From contig JAFYGB010000039.1 in NCBI GenBank assembly GCA_017543445.1, forward strand, positions 1-50,273: a DNA stretch of 50,273 nucleotides, given 5' to 3'. Numbering within the stretch: position 1 is the stretch's first letter; every line of letters starts with the position of its first letter. The position numbers and the translations under genes were made by a program. The notes under the pieces are model-generated. The model saw only the letters and a list, made by a program, of their open reading frames with translations. It did no database searches and was not told the origin of the DNA. The DNA is from Lachnospiraceae bacterium. Its GTDB lineage: Bacteria > Bacillota > Clostridia > Lachnospirales > Lachnospiraceae. Positions 41,880 to 50,273 of the stretch are shown piece by piece.

Positions 41880-43214
41880 ATGAAGATGAAGATCAGAAGC
41901 TTCGAAATATTGGAATTATTTTGTGTGCTGTATCCTGTATGCCCGAGCTATTTCTACATATTCGGACTGCAGGTGAAAAACCTGATAGCACTATTTACCC
42001 TTGTGGCATTTATCTTGCTGGGTAGTGGCATGGTGGCATACCGAATGATCAAATCGTGCATTCCGATCTTCATTTTTGTTGTACTTACCGGCGCCTCACA
42101 GTTGGTTCACTTCGAAATGAAAAACCTGGTCATGCAGTGCGTGCTCTGGGTCGGGTTGATCCTACTGGCGAGTTCGGCGATCAATACAAAAGAAAAGTTT
42201 TACCGGATACTGGACATACTCATTTTTACCGCAGCGGTCGTTGGCTTGTTCGGTTTTGTAGAGGAGATCACACATTATAATGTATTTACTTTGCTGAATA
42301 CCGGTGGAGCTACGATCAAGTATAATCCCTTACGTTTGGGCATTCTTCGAATCATCTCCTTTACATCGCATGCGATCTCGTATTGTACATACTGTATGTT
42401 CATCCTGGCACTGCTCCTGTATCGATTGGAGCATGTCGAAAAGGGTAGTAAGAAGAAGTACATCTATGTGGGCCTGATCGTAGCGGCAAATGCTGCCCTG
42501 ACATTGTCCCGTATTGCTTTTGTCGGTATCTTTGTTGAACTTTTACTGTATCTGTATTACAGCGGACGCAAACAGTTCATCTTCAAGATGGTGAAATACA
42601 TCGTGATCTTGTTGATCTGCTTAGGCATCGGATGTATCTTCAGCGCGAGCCTGCGCCGGTATGCTAAACTATCGGTATATATCGTAGGGGCCTACTTTGA
42701 CGAAAGCTATATAACCTTACTTCAGGAAAACGGCTTCACCGATAACCCGGGCGGCGTCGGTAACCGTGTGGATCTGTATGGATGGGTCTATGAAGAAGTC
42801 GAAGATGACATCTGGTATGGCAAAGGCTACACGGCGAAATTCGAACATGTTTTTGTCAACAAGGATGGTTACAACCAAGTCAAGTCATCGATCGAAGTCG
42901 AGTGGCTGAGAACCCTGTTCAGATATGGCATCTTCGGATTGATCGGAGAGATCATATTACTGCTTTCGGTCACGATCAAGGCGTTTTGTACGAAAGAGGC
43001 TCCGGAGAATGGTCTGGGCTTCGGAAAAACGTGCTTATCGATCCTGCTCGCCTATATCATCGTTTTCTTCGGCGTCATGCAGAACCAGGATGTCCAGACA
43101 TTTGCAGTGATCATTATGCTTCTGCTGGCATATAAGCAGTATAGTGGTTTTGGAATACAGGCACCCAAAGAAGAACTACGGGTTGAAAAATATGAAACGA
43201 TTGGAACGAACTAA
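41880..43214 (+). CDS. Wzy-like polysaccharide polymerase / O-antigen ligase-type membrane protein
   Basis: The 444-residue protein has about ten to twelve hydrophobic helices and a larger extracytoplasmic loop (about 270-335, including NGFTDNPGGVGNRVDLYGW and WYGKGYTAKF). Its layout matches Wzy/WaaL/RfaL proteins, which have little sequence conservation. It is predicted to polymerise flipped repeat units on the outer membrane face. The ATG follows the previous stop by only 3 bp with a weak ribosome site. It overlaps the flippase gene by 23 bp. Confidence 0.8.
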   Translation: MKMKIRSFEILELFCVLYPVCPSYFYIFGLQVKNLIALFTLVAFILLGSGMVAYRMIKSCIPIFIFVVLTGASQLVHFEMKNLVMQCVLWVGLILLASSAINTKEKFYRILDILIFTAAVVGLFGFVEEITHYNVFTLLNTGGATIKYNPLRLGILRIISFTSHAISYCTYCMFILALLLYRLEHVEKGSKKKYIYVGLIVAANAALTLSRIAFVGIFVELLLYLYYSGRKQFIFKMVKYIVILLICLGIGCIFSASLRRYAKLSVYIVGAYFDESYITLLQENGFTDNPGGVGNRVDLYGWVYEEVEDDIWYGKGYTAKFEHVFVNKDGYNQVKSSIEVEWLRTLFRYGIFGLIGEIILLLSVTIKAFCTKEAPENGLGFGKTCLSILLAYIIVFFGVMQNQDVQTFAVIIMLLLAYKQYSGFGIQAPKEELRVEKYETIGTN

Positions 43215-44718
43215 AAATTCAGTACGGAATCTGGTATGGGGCATGGTAAACAAAGGGGTTTCTCTGCTCCTGCCTTTCTTTATCCGCGTCGTGATCATCA
43301 ACGTTCTCGGTAAGGAATACTTAGGACTGAATAACCTGTTCACATCGATCCTTCACGTCCTGAACCTGGCGGAACTGGGCATCGGATCGGCGATGGTATA
43401 CTCCATGTATAAGCCGATCGCGGAAGGAAACGAGGAATTGATCTGTTCGTTACTCGCACTTTACAAAAAGGTTTACCGGATCATTGGCCTCATCGTTTTC
43501 GGAGTCGGTATCGTTCTGGTCCCGTTCCTGCCGTTTTTGATCAAAGGCGGAGCAGAGGGCATCAATATAACGGTATTGTACCTGATCTTCTTAGTCGATA
43601 CGGTGCTGTCCTACCTCCTGTTTGCATATAAGAACTCACTTCTTATGGCACATCAACGGACGGATGTGAGCAGCAATATCGGGACCGTGGTCCATTTGCT
43701 GTTGAACCTGGTACAGGTCATCCTTTTGGTGGTCTTCAAAAACTATTATATCTACATTGTCGTTAAACCGTTATTTACGGTCTTGAATAACCTCGTCGTC
43801 AACTGGGCTACGAACCGAATGTATCCGATGTATAAGCCGGTGGGCGTCGTTTCTTCGGAGAAGCAAAGCGAGATATTCGGAAGGGTAAAGGCCCTGGTCG
43901 GACATAAGATCGGGACTACCGTCGTTTCGTCGGCGGACAGTCTGGTCATTTCCGCGTTTTTAGGACTTGAGATCCTAGGTATCTACAGCAATTACTCGTA
44001 TATTATCTTTTTTATCATCAGTCTGAGTGCCATCTTCTTTAATGGCATGCTGGCCGGTATCGGAAACAGTCTGGTCACCGAGAACGTTGATAAAAACTAC
44101 ACACTCTTTGAGAACATTAATTTTATCCTGTCGTGGCTGGTCGGATGGTGTTCCGTCTGCTTTTTGTGTTTGTTCCAGCCGTTTATGGAACTGTGGATGG
44201 GTGAGGACATGCTGCTGCCTGCTTCATCCGTGGTATATATCGTGATCTATTATTACACCTGGCAGTTTCGGACGACCGGTCTGTACTTTAAAGACGCGGC
44301 GGGCATGTGGCAGGCCGATTTCTGGAAACCGTATGTCTCAGCAGTGTTTAATCTCGTGGTGAATATCATTTTGGTCCTCATCATAGGTATAAACGGCGTA
44401 TTCATTTCCACGATCATATGTATGGCATTTATCAATTTTCCGTGGGAAACGAAGGTCCTGTTTCGGGATCTGTTTAAGAGAAGTCCGAAAAAATACATCA
44501 TTCAGGAATTCATCAATCTTATCATATCCGTCGTGATGTGCGGCGTGACTTACCTGATCTGTGTAAGTCTTCCGATGCAGCATGGATTTGTGTGTCTGGC
44601 AGTTCGGTTCCTGATCTGTCTCACGGTTCCGAACCTTATCTTTGTGCTCACCGGTTTCCGAAAGAAGGAATTCCGCTATGTCATGGGAAAGGTAAAGCAG
44701 GTCGTAAAGAGGCATTAG
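43192..44718 (+). CDS. Wzx-like oligosaccharide flippase
   Basis: The 508-residue integral membrane protein of the MATE/MOP flippase type has twelve to fourteen predicted helices. The N-terminal [30 protein letters not shown] and [20 protein letters not shown] motifs are typical of Gram-positive Wzx proteins. It would translocate lipid-linked repeat units across the membrane for polymerisation by the preceding Wzy-like protein. The start at ATG 43192 was chosen since upstream codons lie inside the polymerase gene. Confidence 0.88.
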   Translation: MKRLERTKNSVRNLVWGMVNKGVSLLLPFFIRVVIINVLGKEYLGLNNLFTSILHVLNLAELGIGSAMVYSMYKPIAEGNEELICSLLALYKKVYRIIGLIVFGVGIVLVPFLPFLIKGGAEGINITVLYLIFLVDTVLSYLLFAYKNSLLMAHQRTDVSSNIGTVVHLLLNLVQVILLVVFKNYYIYIVVKPLFTVLNNLVVNWATNRMYPMYKPVGVVSSEKQSEIFGRVKALVGHKIGTTVVSSADSLVISAFLGLEILGIYSNYSYIIFFIISLSAIFFNGMLAGIGNSLVTENVDKNYTLFENINFILSWLVGWCSVCFLCLFQPFMELWMGEDMLLPASSVVYIVIYYYTWQFRTTGLYFKDAAGMWQADFWKPYVSAVFNLVVNIILVLIIGINGVFISTIICMAFINFPWETKVLFRDLFKRSPKKYIIQEFINLIISVVMCGVTYLICVSLPMQHGFVCLAVRFLICLTVPNLIFVLTGFRKKEFRYVMGKVKQVVKRH

Positions 44719-44753
44719 TAACACGAGTCGCCCGAATAGGGAGGGAAGGTCCT

Positions 44754-45365
44754 ATGTTTGGTTCTATCAGAAAACGTTTGGATAACAGGCGCATTAAGCG
44801 CGAGGGAGGCGCGAAGACGTCCACGTACGCCAGGAAGATGGCGCGGGAGCGCAAAGTCGAGATCGGGATGCACTCCTATGGAAGTTGCTTTGACGCCGGC
44901 TTCAATGTCGGAGGCACGGTGACCATAGGCAGGTATTGCTCGTTTGGACCGAATGTGCGATATTTCGGCGGAAACCATCCGATGCAGTATGCGACGATGA
45001 CGCCATATTTTTACAGAAAAGAATGGGGATACGATGTGAAGGATATCCCCAGACAGGAATTGACCGTGGGTCATGACGTATGGGTCGGCTACGGAACGAT
45101 CATTACCGCATCTTGCCGCAGCATCGGAAACGGAGCGGTGATCGCCGCCGGGGCCGTCGTTACAAAAGACGTACCACCGTATGCGATCGTGATGGGAGTG
45201 CCGGCGAAAGTTACCGGATATCGCTTCCCGGAAGAGATCCGGGCGAAGCTCGAAGAGAGTAAGTGGTGGGAAAAAGAACCCGACGAATTGATAAAGTATT
45301 ATGGTCTCATCGATCAGCCGGATCAGTGGGCGGATGCGATCATAAAGGACTACAAAGGAGAATGA
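44754..45365 (+). CDS. CatB-like hexapeptide-repeat acetyltransferase
   Basis: The 203-residue protein forms a left-handed beta-helix from hexapeptide repeats ([60 protein letters not shown]). GNHP contains the catalytic-type histidine of the xenobiotic/CatB acetyltransferase family. It probably O-acetylates a sugar of the polysaccharide. An AGGGAGGGAAGG site supports ATG 44754. The next gene follows after a single base. Confidence 0.9.
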   Translation: MFGSIRKRLDNRRIKREGGAKTSTYARKMARERKVEIGMHSYGSCFDAGFNVGGTVTIGRYCSFGPNVRYFGGNHPMQYATMTPYFYRKEWGYDVKDIPRQELTVGHDVWVGYGTIITASCRSIGNGAVIAAGAVVTKDVPPYAIVMGVPAKVTGYRFPEEIRAKLEESKWWEKEPDELIKYYGLIDQPDQWADAIIKDYKGE

Positions 45366-45366
45366 A

Positions 45367-46557
45367 ATGTCTTCTGAAAAGAAAGACGCAAAATATATCG
45401 AGCAATACTGTGCCGGCTGCGGCCTGTGCCATTCGTTGTACGGCTGTGAACTGAAGGCAGATGCAAAAGGCTTCCCGACCGTTGTAGCGGAAGGTAAGGA
45501 AGAGGAACTGAAGAAGATCTGCCCGGTTTTCTACTATGCAGACGAAGCGGCTCATGATGTGTGGGGCGCAGTTTTAAAAGCGCTGGTGGGGTATTCTTCG
45601 GATGCCGATGTACGGTATAAGGCGGCCTCCGGCGGCGCATTGACCGAGTTGTGTATCTATTTGCTGGAGAGCGGGAAGGTCAACGGTATCCTTCACACGA
45701 CGTACGATCCGAAAGATGCGACAAAAACGATCTCTTGTGTCAGTTACTCGGCACAGGAAGTACGGGACCGCTGCGGTTCCCGTTATAGTATTTCCGTTCC
45801 GCTTTACGAGCTGAAGAAGCTCATGAAAGACGGGGAGACCTATGCTTTCGTCGGAAAACCATGCGATGTCATGGCGCTTCGCCGAGCGATGGTCGTGGAG
45901 CCTGCGCTTCGCGAGAAGATCCCGTATCTGCTTTCCTTTTTCTGTGCGGGGGAGCCGAGCGTTCAGGCGCAGGAGGATCTGCTTAAGGCGATCGGAACGA
46001 ACCGGGAGCGGTTTGCGGGGATCACTTATAGAGGAAATGGTTGGCCGGGTTATACGACGGTCACAGAGCAGGACGGAAACGTTCTTACGATGGAATATAA
46101 GAATGCCTGGGGTAAGCATCTCGGGCGTGACATCCGGAATTTATGCAGATTCTGTCTGGACGGGACCGGCGATGCTGCGGATATCGTTTGCGCTGACTTC
46201 TGGTACCTGGGGCAGGACGGGAAACCCGATTTTTCGGAGCATGAAGGGCGGAATATCATCATCGCCCGGACGAGGGCGGGCGTGGCCGCGCTCGACGGTG
46301 CGGTCGAAAGCAAACGACTGACCATCACAGAGGACTTTACTTCGAAAATGGACATGGAGTTTCAGCTCTATCAGCCGGCGCAGTATAAGCGCAAAGGTAC
46401 GATGCGGAGCATGGTCCGTGCCATGAAACTGTGCAGAAGAAAGCCTCCGAAGTACAGTAAAACCTACCTGAAGAAATATGCCTCGCACATGGATGGAAAG
46501 GCGAAACGGCAGTTCTTCGTCGGTACGGTGAAGAGAATCTTAAAGGGAAAGATCTGA
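45367..46557 (+). CDS. FrhB-type iron-sulfur oxidoreductase (F420 hydrogenase beta-like)
   Basis: The 396-residue protein has an N-terminal cysteine cluster CAGCGLCHSLYGC with a later C at ICP (4Fe-4S-like), an FrhB N-terminal segment with KAASGGALTEL and YAFVGKPCDVMALRR, and a C-terminal domain including FCLDGTGDAADIVCADFW. Homologues occur in capsule loci of bacteria that do not make F420, often beside pyruvyl transferases, where they may reduce or transfer pyruvate-like groups. The role is not established. AAAGGAG supports the start. Confidence 0.85.
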   Translation: MSSEKKDAKYIEQYCAGCGLCHSLYGCELKADAKGFPTVVAEGKEEELKKICPVFYYADEAAHDVWGAVLKALVGYSSDADVRYKAASGGALTELCIYLLESGKVNGILHTTYDPKDATKTISCVSYSAQEVRDRCGSRYSISVPLYELKKLMKDGETYAFVGKPCDVMALRRAMVVEPALREKIPYLLSFFCAGEPSVQAQEDLLKAIGTNRERFAGITYRGNGWPGYTTVTEQDGNVLTMEYKNAWGKHLGRDIRNLCRFCLDGTGDAADIVCADFWYLGQDGKPDFSEHEGRNIIIARTRAGVAALDGAVESKRLTITEDFTSKMDMEFQLYQPAQYKRKGTMRSMVRAMKLCRRKPPKYSKTYLKKYASHMDGKAKRQFFVGTVKRILKGKI

Positions 46558-46607
46558 CGAGAGTTCATGGAGCGAACGTCAGAGTATCATTTGGAGAATA
46601 AAAAGAT

Positions 46608-47507
46608 ATGGCAGAGATCTGGAAGAAGGTCTATAAAAAAATGACGGATACCACCCGCAAAACGGGCAGGTTTCTTTCGTCTGCCCTTCCGCATAGTGAA
46701 AAGGTCGATGCCGACGCCGTAACATTGGCCGTGGTCGCGATCATAAAAAATGAAGCAGCGTACATCGAGGAATGGGTGAAATATCATATTCTAGTCGGAG
46801 TCGAACGTTTCTATCTCTACGATAACGGAAGTACGGATGAGACCCGGACATTACTGGCACCGTATATCCAAAAAGGGCTCATCGTCCTGAAGGAGTTCCC
46901 GGGACAGAAGAGACAACTTCCTGCGTATAACGACGCGATAAAAAATTATAAGCATCAGACGCGTTACATGGCGTTCATCGATGCGGATGAGTTCCTGTTC
47001 TCCTGCGAGCCGGATAAGTCGGTCCGACAGGAGGTGGAAGAAATGTTTTCTGAGTATCCGAATGCCGGCGGGTTTGCCATCAACTGGCGTATGTTCGGCT
47101 CGAGCGGACATGTAAAGAAACCGGAAGGCGGCGTGCTGGAGAACTTCCTGTATCGGGCGAAAGAGGATAAAAGAGGAAACCGCTGTATTAAAACGATCGC
47201 CGATCCGAGGCGGATCTACCAGTATGCACATTCGCATTATCCGACGTACTACAGAGGCTATTACTCGCTGGATGAGAGAGGAAACCGAGTCGACGACTGG
47301 GGAAATACGGCCGAGGTCATAAAGAGGATTCGCATCAATCACTACTACACGAAGTCTGAGGAAGAGTGGGTCGCCCGGAGAAAACTGGGCAGAGTCGATG
47401 GAAAGGGCGATGCAAACCGATCGATCGAGGATTTTCACGCGTACGACTATAGCGATATCTACGATGACGGGATGCTTCCCTTCGTGGAGAAGATCAAGAA
47501 AATGTAA
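46608..47507 (+). CDS. GT92-like (DUF23) glycosyltransferase
   Basis: The 299-residue protein has AIIKNEAAYIEEWVKYHILVG and FYLYDNGSTDET, followed by FIDADEF (the D-x-D metal site), features of GT92/DUF23 and related GT2-fold transferases. It lacks membrane spans, so it acts at the cytoplasmic face. It is the last gene before a strong terminator and completes the polysaccharide locus. The acceptor is unknown. Confidence 0.85.
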   Translation: MAEIWKKVYKKMTDTTRKTGRFLSSALPHSEKVDADAVTLAVVAIIKNEAAYIEEWVKYHILVGVERFYLYDNGSTDETRTLLAPYIQKGLIVLKEFPGQKRQLPAYNDAIKNYKHQTRYMAFIDADEFLFSCEPDKSVRQEVEEMFSEYPNAGGFAINWRMFGSSGHVKKPEGGVLENFLYRAKEDKRGNRCIKTIADPRRIYQYAHSHYPTYYRGYYSLDERGNRVDDWGNTAEVIKRIRINHYYTKSEEEWVARRKLGRVDGKGDANRSIEDFHAYDYSDIYDDGMLPFVEKIKKM

Positions 47508-47514
47508 GTCGTTG

Positions 47515-47546
47515 ACGAGAGCGGTAAACCCGCTCTCGTTTTTTTG
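47515..47546 (+). terminator. Factor-independent terminator of the polysaccharide locus
   Basis: A perfect 10-bp stem (ACGAGAGCGG 47515-47524 with CCGCTCTCGT 47530-47539) with a 5-nt loop and a long T run just after the GT92-like gene. Confidence 0.9.
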
Positions 47547-47680
47547 AAATATGGTACATTTAGGTGATAGCCACCGGATGCGAAACATGTTAGTATGGAA
47601 ATGTATAGTGTGATCGTGTGTTCTTATTTCGGCCGGTCACGGGGATTTAGCAGAAAACAAGAAAGGAAGGTTTGGTGTAA

Positions 47681-50273
47681 ATGGTTCAGACTACATCATC
47701 CAAAAAGCAAATGAAGAAACTGTGGATCGTATTTATGATCATGGTTTTATGCTTCGTGCCGATCGCCGCTGCGCGGCCGACCTACGCGGCAGATACTTCG
47801 ACCTTTGGGAACGGAGAGATCGTATTATTCGGCAGCTATCCGCAGACGAAAGTAACGGACAGCACTCTGATCTCGAAACTGAATTCCGTCAGCAAAACGT
47901 GGAATACGTATCCGTACTATTCTAAGAATACGAACTCTACACAGGCACAGACGATCCCGACGAAGAAGGATACTTCGATGATGGAGTATTCGGATTTCAG
48001 TTACGGCGGAAAGAAATATCGTGCCGTAAAGATCCATAAATATCGTCCGATCGATGTGACGAAGGTTCCGGACAGTGAGTATAAGCAGCAGAGCAACGGA
48101 TATACCAAGGAGACGGTATATTATTTCGAGTATGAGCCGATCCGCTGGGTCGTCCTGAATAAAAGTCTGGGTCTTTTGGTATCCGAAAAAGTTCTGGATG
48201 CACAGCCGTTCAATGCATACTATCAGGTGGCAAATGGAAAAGCTATGAGCTCGATCAATGACCGCGCTTATGCTTCGAACTATTACTATTCGACCGTTCG
48301 TAACTGGCTGAATGGGTATGGAAATTACGACTCTGCATACAATGATTTCGATTTCCTGGATACGGCGTTTTCTTCGACGGAGCAGAAGGCGCTGAAGGCG
48401 AATACCTACGCGATCACGGATGGCGGCAGTGCTACGGCTGCGATCGACTATGTTTTCCTTCTGAGTAAAAGTGACGCAGAAAACCACAAAAACCTGTTTA
48501 ATTCCTCGGATAATTCCGATTATGCGGAAGCACAGGGCATGAGTAAGCGTGGCGGAAGTGCGGGAACACCGTGGTATCTGTCCACATTTTCCAGTAATTC
48601 GAACGTTTACTACGTACAGGATCAGACGATCAAGTCTCATTCGGATTCGACATATTTCAGCGCGATCACTTCGACGCAGTGCGGCATCCGTCCTGCGATC
48701 AAGGTAGACCTCTCGAATAGTTCCGTAGTCGGACCGTTTAAGATCAAAGCACAGGAAACAGCATCCGGCCAGGCCTATATTTCCTGGAGCGCATATCCGG
48801 GAGCGAAAGGTTATGCAGTTTACCGTTGCCCTGTTACGTCGAACCCGACGGCGCAGGCCAGCTGGGGAAATGCGATCGCAAACATTTCGGGTACGGAGTT
48901 CACGGATCCGAATACCGAGATAAAAACATCCTACTATTATCGTGTCGTCGTGAATACCAATCATGGATCGGAAACCTCGAACTATGTCCGACTGGATTAT
49001 CGACTGGCTCGGCCTGTGATCTCGACCGCTTCCCGTAATATTGCGACCGGATATCCGATGATAACGTGGAATAGCATAGAAGGTGCGGAATTATATACGA
49101 TCCAACGGCGGGATTATGGCGCAGATGCGTATGACAAAACATGGGTGATCGACCCTACCTCTTCATCGACACGGACGTTCACGGACGATACAGCGAAACC
49201 TGGAAAGCGGTATTACTATTCGGTGTCGGCCGGCAGCAAATCATATGCACCGTATTGTTCGGTATTTTCAGCCGAAAAAGAGGCGCGGTGCACCTTAGCG
49301 AGACCGGCCGGAATCACCGAGTCTGACAGCAGTACCGGTATGCCGCAGCTCTCCTGGAACGCTGTTTCGGGCGCCTATGGTTACCGTGTTCAGTATAAGC
49401 TGACTTCGATGACCGAATGGACAGAAGAGTTTATAACTACACAGACGAGAACCGTTCTTCAGGCAAATCCGGGCCAGGAATACAACTATAGGGTCAGCGC
49501 TGTTTTGACTTCCAATACCAGTGATAAGACCTATGAATCGGCGTATGTGTCCGGTTCGATCACCGCGGCGCCCAAGCCGACTTTCTCAAAACAGCCGGAA
49601 GACTATATCGTATTTGCAAACCAAACGCAGATCTTTTCAACGGTTACCGCAGCCGGTAAGGGTCTCACCTTTGAATGGTGGTATTATCGTCCTTCGACAG
49701 GAGTGTACAGCTACGAACTCGAGTTCTCATCGGCAGCCAATATTTCCACGAACAGCTGCATGCATTCGTCGGTTCCGGGTACAGCGGAAGACGGAGTGAT
49801 GTACTATGTCATCGCAAAAGATAAATTCGGTCGTTCGACCCGTTCGACGACCGGTCAGATCATCGTGTTGTCCCAGCCGAAGTCTTCGACGACACCGGTT
49901 GGCGATATCGCAGAGTTCTCCGTAAAAACGAAGTTCACGGACAATGTTAAATCGTACCAGTGGCAGTCTTGCAGACCGGGAACCACCGAGTGGACGAACT
50001 CTGGTATGCCCGGTGCGAAGACGGATACACTGAAGGTAACTACGAGTACCGGCTTGCACGGCTGGCGGTTCCGCTGCGTCGTAACGAATTCGAGCGGAAA
50101 AACCGCGACTTCGGCTCCGGCTACCTTACAGGTCGTTCCGAAGATCACGAAGCAGCCGGCAAATGCGACGGTTCCGGTCGGCGATATCGCCGAGTTTACC
50201 GTGGCGGCGACCGGCAAAGGAACGCTGAAGTACCAGTGGCAGTCACGTAAGAACGCTTCGTCCGCATGGTCGA
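47681..50273 (+). CDS. Secreted DUF6273 protein with FN3-like and Ig-like repeats (3' end outside window)
   Basis: An open frame of 864 codons begins at ATG 47681 behind AGGAAGG and continues to the window edge. It encodes a signal peptide (hydrophobic stretch 13-31, cleavage near PTYA), and a DUF6273-like domain (about 45-350) with IVLFGSYPQTK, IRWVVL, LLVSEKVLDAQPFN and GIRPAIKVDLSN. Three fibronectin-III-like units follow (~355-630), then an Ig-like unit (~640-725). Two copies of the module seen in the gene at 32316 close the visible part (YQWQS at 49958 and 50234). No wall anchor is visible yet. The N-terminal domain is longer and more Tyr/Ser-rich than in the 32316 gene. Confidence 0.85.
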   Translation, partial: MVQTTSSKKQMKKLWIVFMIMVLCFVPIAAARPTYAADTSTFGNGEIVLFGSYPQTKVTDSTLISKLNSVSKTWNTYPYYSKNTNSTQAQTIPTKKDTSMMEYSDFSYGGKKYRAVKIHKYRPIDVTKVPDSEYKQQSNGYTKETVYYFEYEPIRWVVLNKSLGLLVSEKVLDAQPFNAYYQVANGKAMSSINDRAYASNYYYSTVRNWLNGYGNYDSAYNDFDFLDTAFSSTEQKALKANTYAITDGGSATAAIDYVFLLSKSDAENHKNLFNSSDNSDYAEAQGMSKRGGSAGTPWYLSTFSSNSNVYYVQDQTIKSHSDSTYFSAITSTQCGIRPAIKVDLSNSSVVGPFKIKAQETASGQAYISWSAYPGAKGYAVYRCPVTSNPTAQASWGNAIANISGTEFTDPNTEIKTSYYYRVVVNTNHGSETSNYVRLDYRLARPVISTASRNIATGYPMITWNSIEGAELYTIQRRDYGADAYDKTWVIDPTSSSTRTFTDDTAKPGKRYYYSVSAGSKSYAPYCSVFSAEKEARCTLARPAGITESDSSTGMPQLSWNAVSGAYGYRVQYKLTSMTEWTEEFITTQTRTVLQANPGQEYNYRVSAVLTSNTSDKTYESAYVSGSITAAPKPTFSKQPEDYIVFANQTQIFSTVTAAGKGLTFEWWYYRPSTGVYSYELEFSSAANISTNSCMHSSVPGTAEDGVMYYVIAKDKFGRSTRSTTGQIIVLSQPKSSTTPVGDIAEFSVKTKFTDNVKSYQWQSCRPGTTEWTNSGMPGAKTDTLKVTTSTGLHGWRFRCVVTNSSGKTATSAPATLQVVPKITKQPANATVPVGDIAEFTVAATGKGTLKYQWQSRKNASSAWS

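Overview
The window looks like chromosomal DNA of an anaerobic Bacillota (class Clostridia, probably a gut or rumen commensal). I infer this from consensus sigma-A type promoters, frequent extended -10 boxes, strong AGGAGG-like ribosome sites, DUF6273/Ig-repeat and InlB-repeat surface proteins, a Gram-positive style wall-sorting tail, and many EAL/GGDEF signalling proteins. GC is near 50%. I see no rRNA, tRNA, CRISPR array or complete insertion sequence. The species cannot be named from the sequence alone.

Region 1 (1-7550) holds small genes and decayed genes. It has a remnant of an RlmD-like tail with 30-bp tandem repeats and a frameshifted lipoprotein. It also has a REC-GGDEF-EAL protein overlapping an HPt protein, a Dabb protein, a membrane-anchored protein, a small HTH protein, and a RhuM gene reduced to its two ends. 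A perfect promoter, leader peptide and terminator hairpin precede a circularly permuted GTPase of the RsgA family. A DinB-like gene divergent from a LysR regulator closes the region.

Region 2 (7555-27400) is dominated by two giant surface proteins. One has 2231 aa, InlB-type repeats and a non-canonical APTG sorting tail. The other has 2503 aa, an N-terminal membrane anchor and nine cysteine repeats, and is translationally coupled to a membrane-anchored trypsin-like protease. Between them lies a 1156-aa membrane protein carrying both EAL and GGDEF domains, so c-di-GMP signalling sits beside the surface proteins.

Region 3 (27480-32000) is a tight four-gene operon (2H phosphoesterase, GNAT acetyltransferase, metallo-beta-lactamase-fold hydrolase, YcaQ/AlkX-like protein). 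It converges on a cytoplasmic GH43 glycosidase.

Region 4 (32200-50273) is a surface polysaccharide locus of eleven genes. It encodes DUF1972, GT4, GT4-like, Stealth, WbsX-like and GT92-like transferases, a pyruvyl transferase, a Wzy-like polymerase, a Wzx-like flippase, a CatB-type acetyltransferase and an FrhB-type iron-sulfur protein. It is bracketed by two secreted DUF6273 proteins that share the same Ig-like repeat module. The second of these runs off the right edge. No initiating sugar-phosphate transferase and no chain-length regulator are present, so those steps must be encoded elsewhere.
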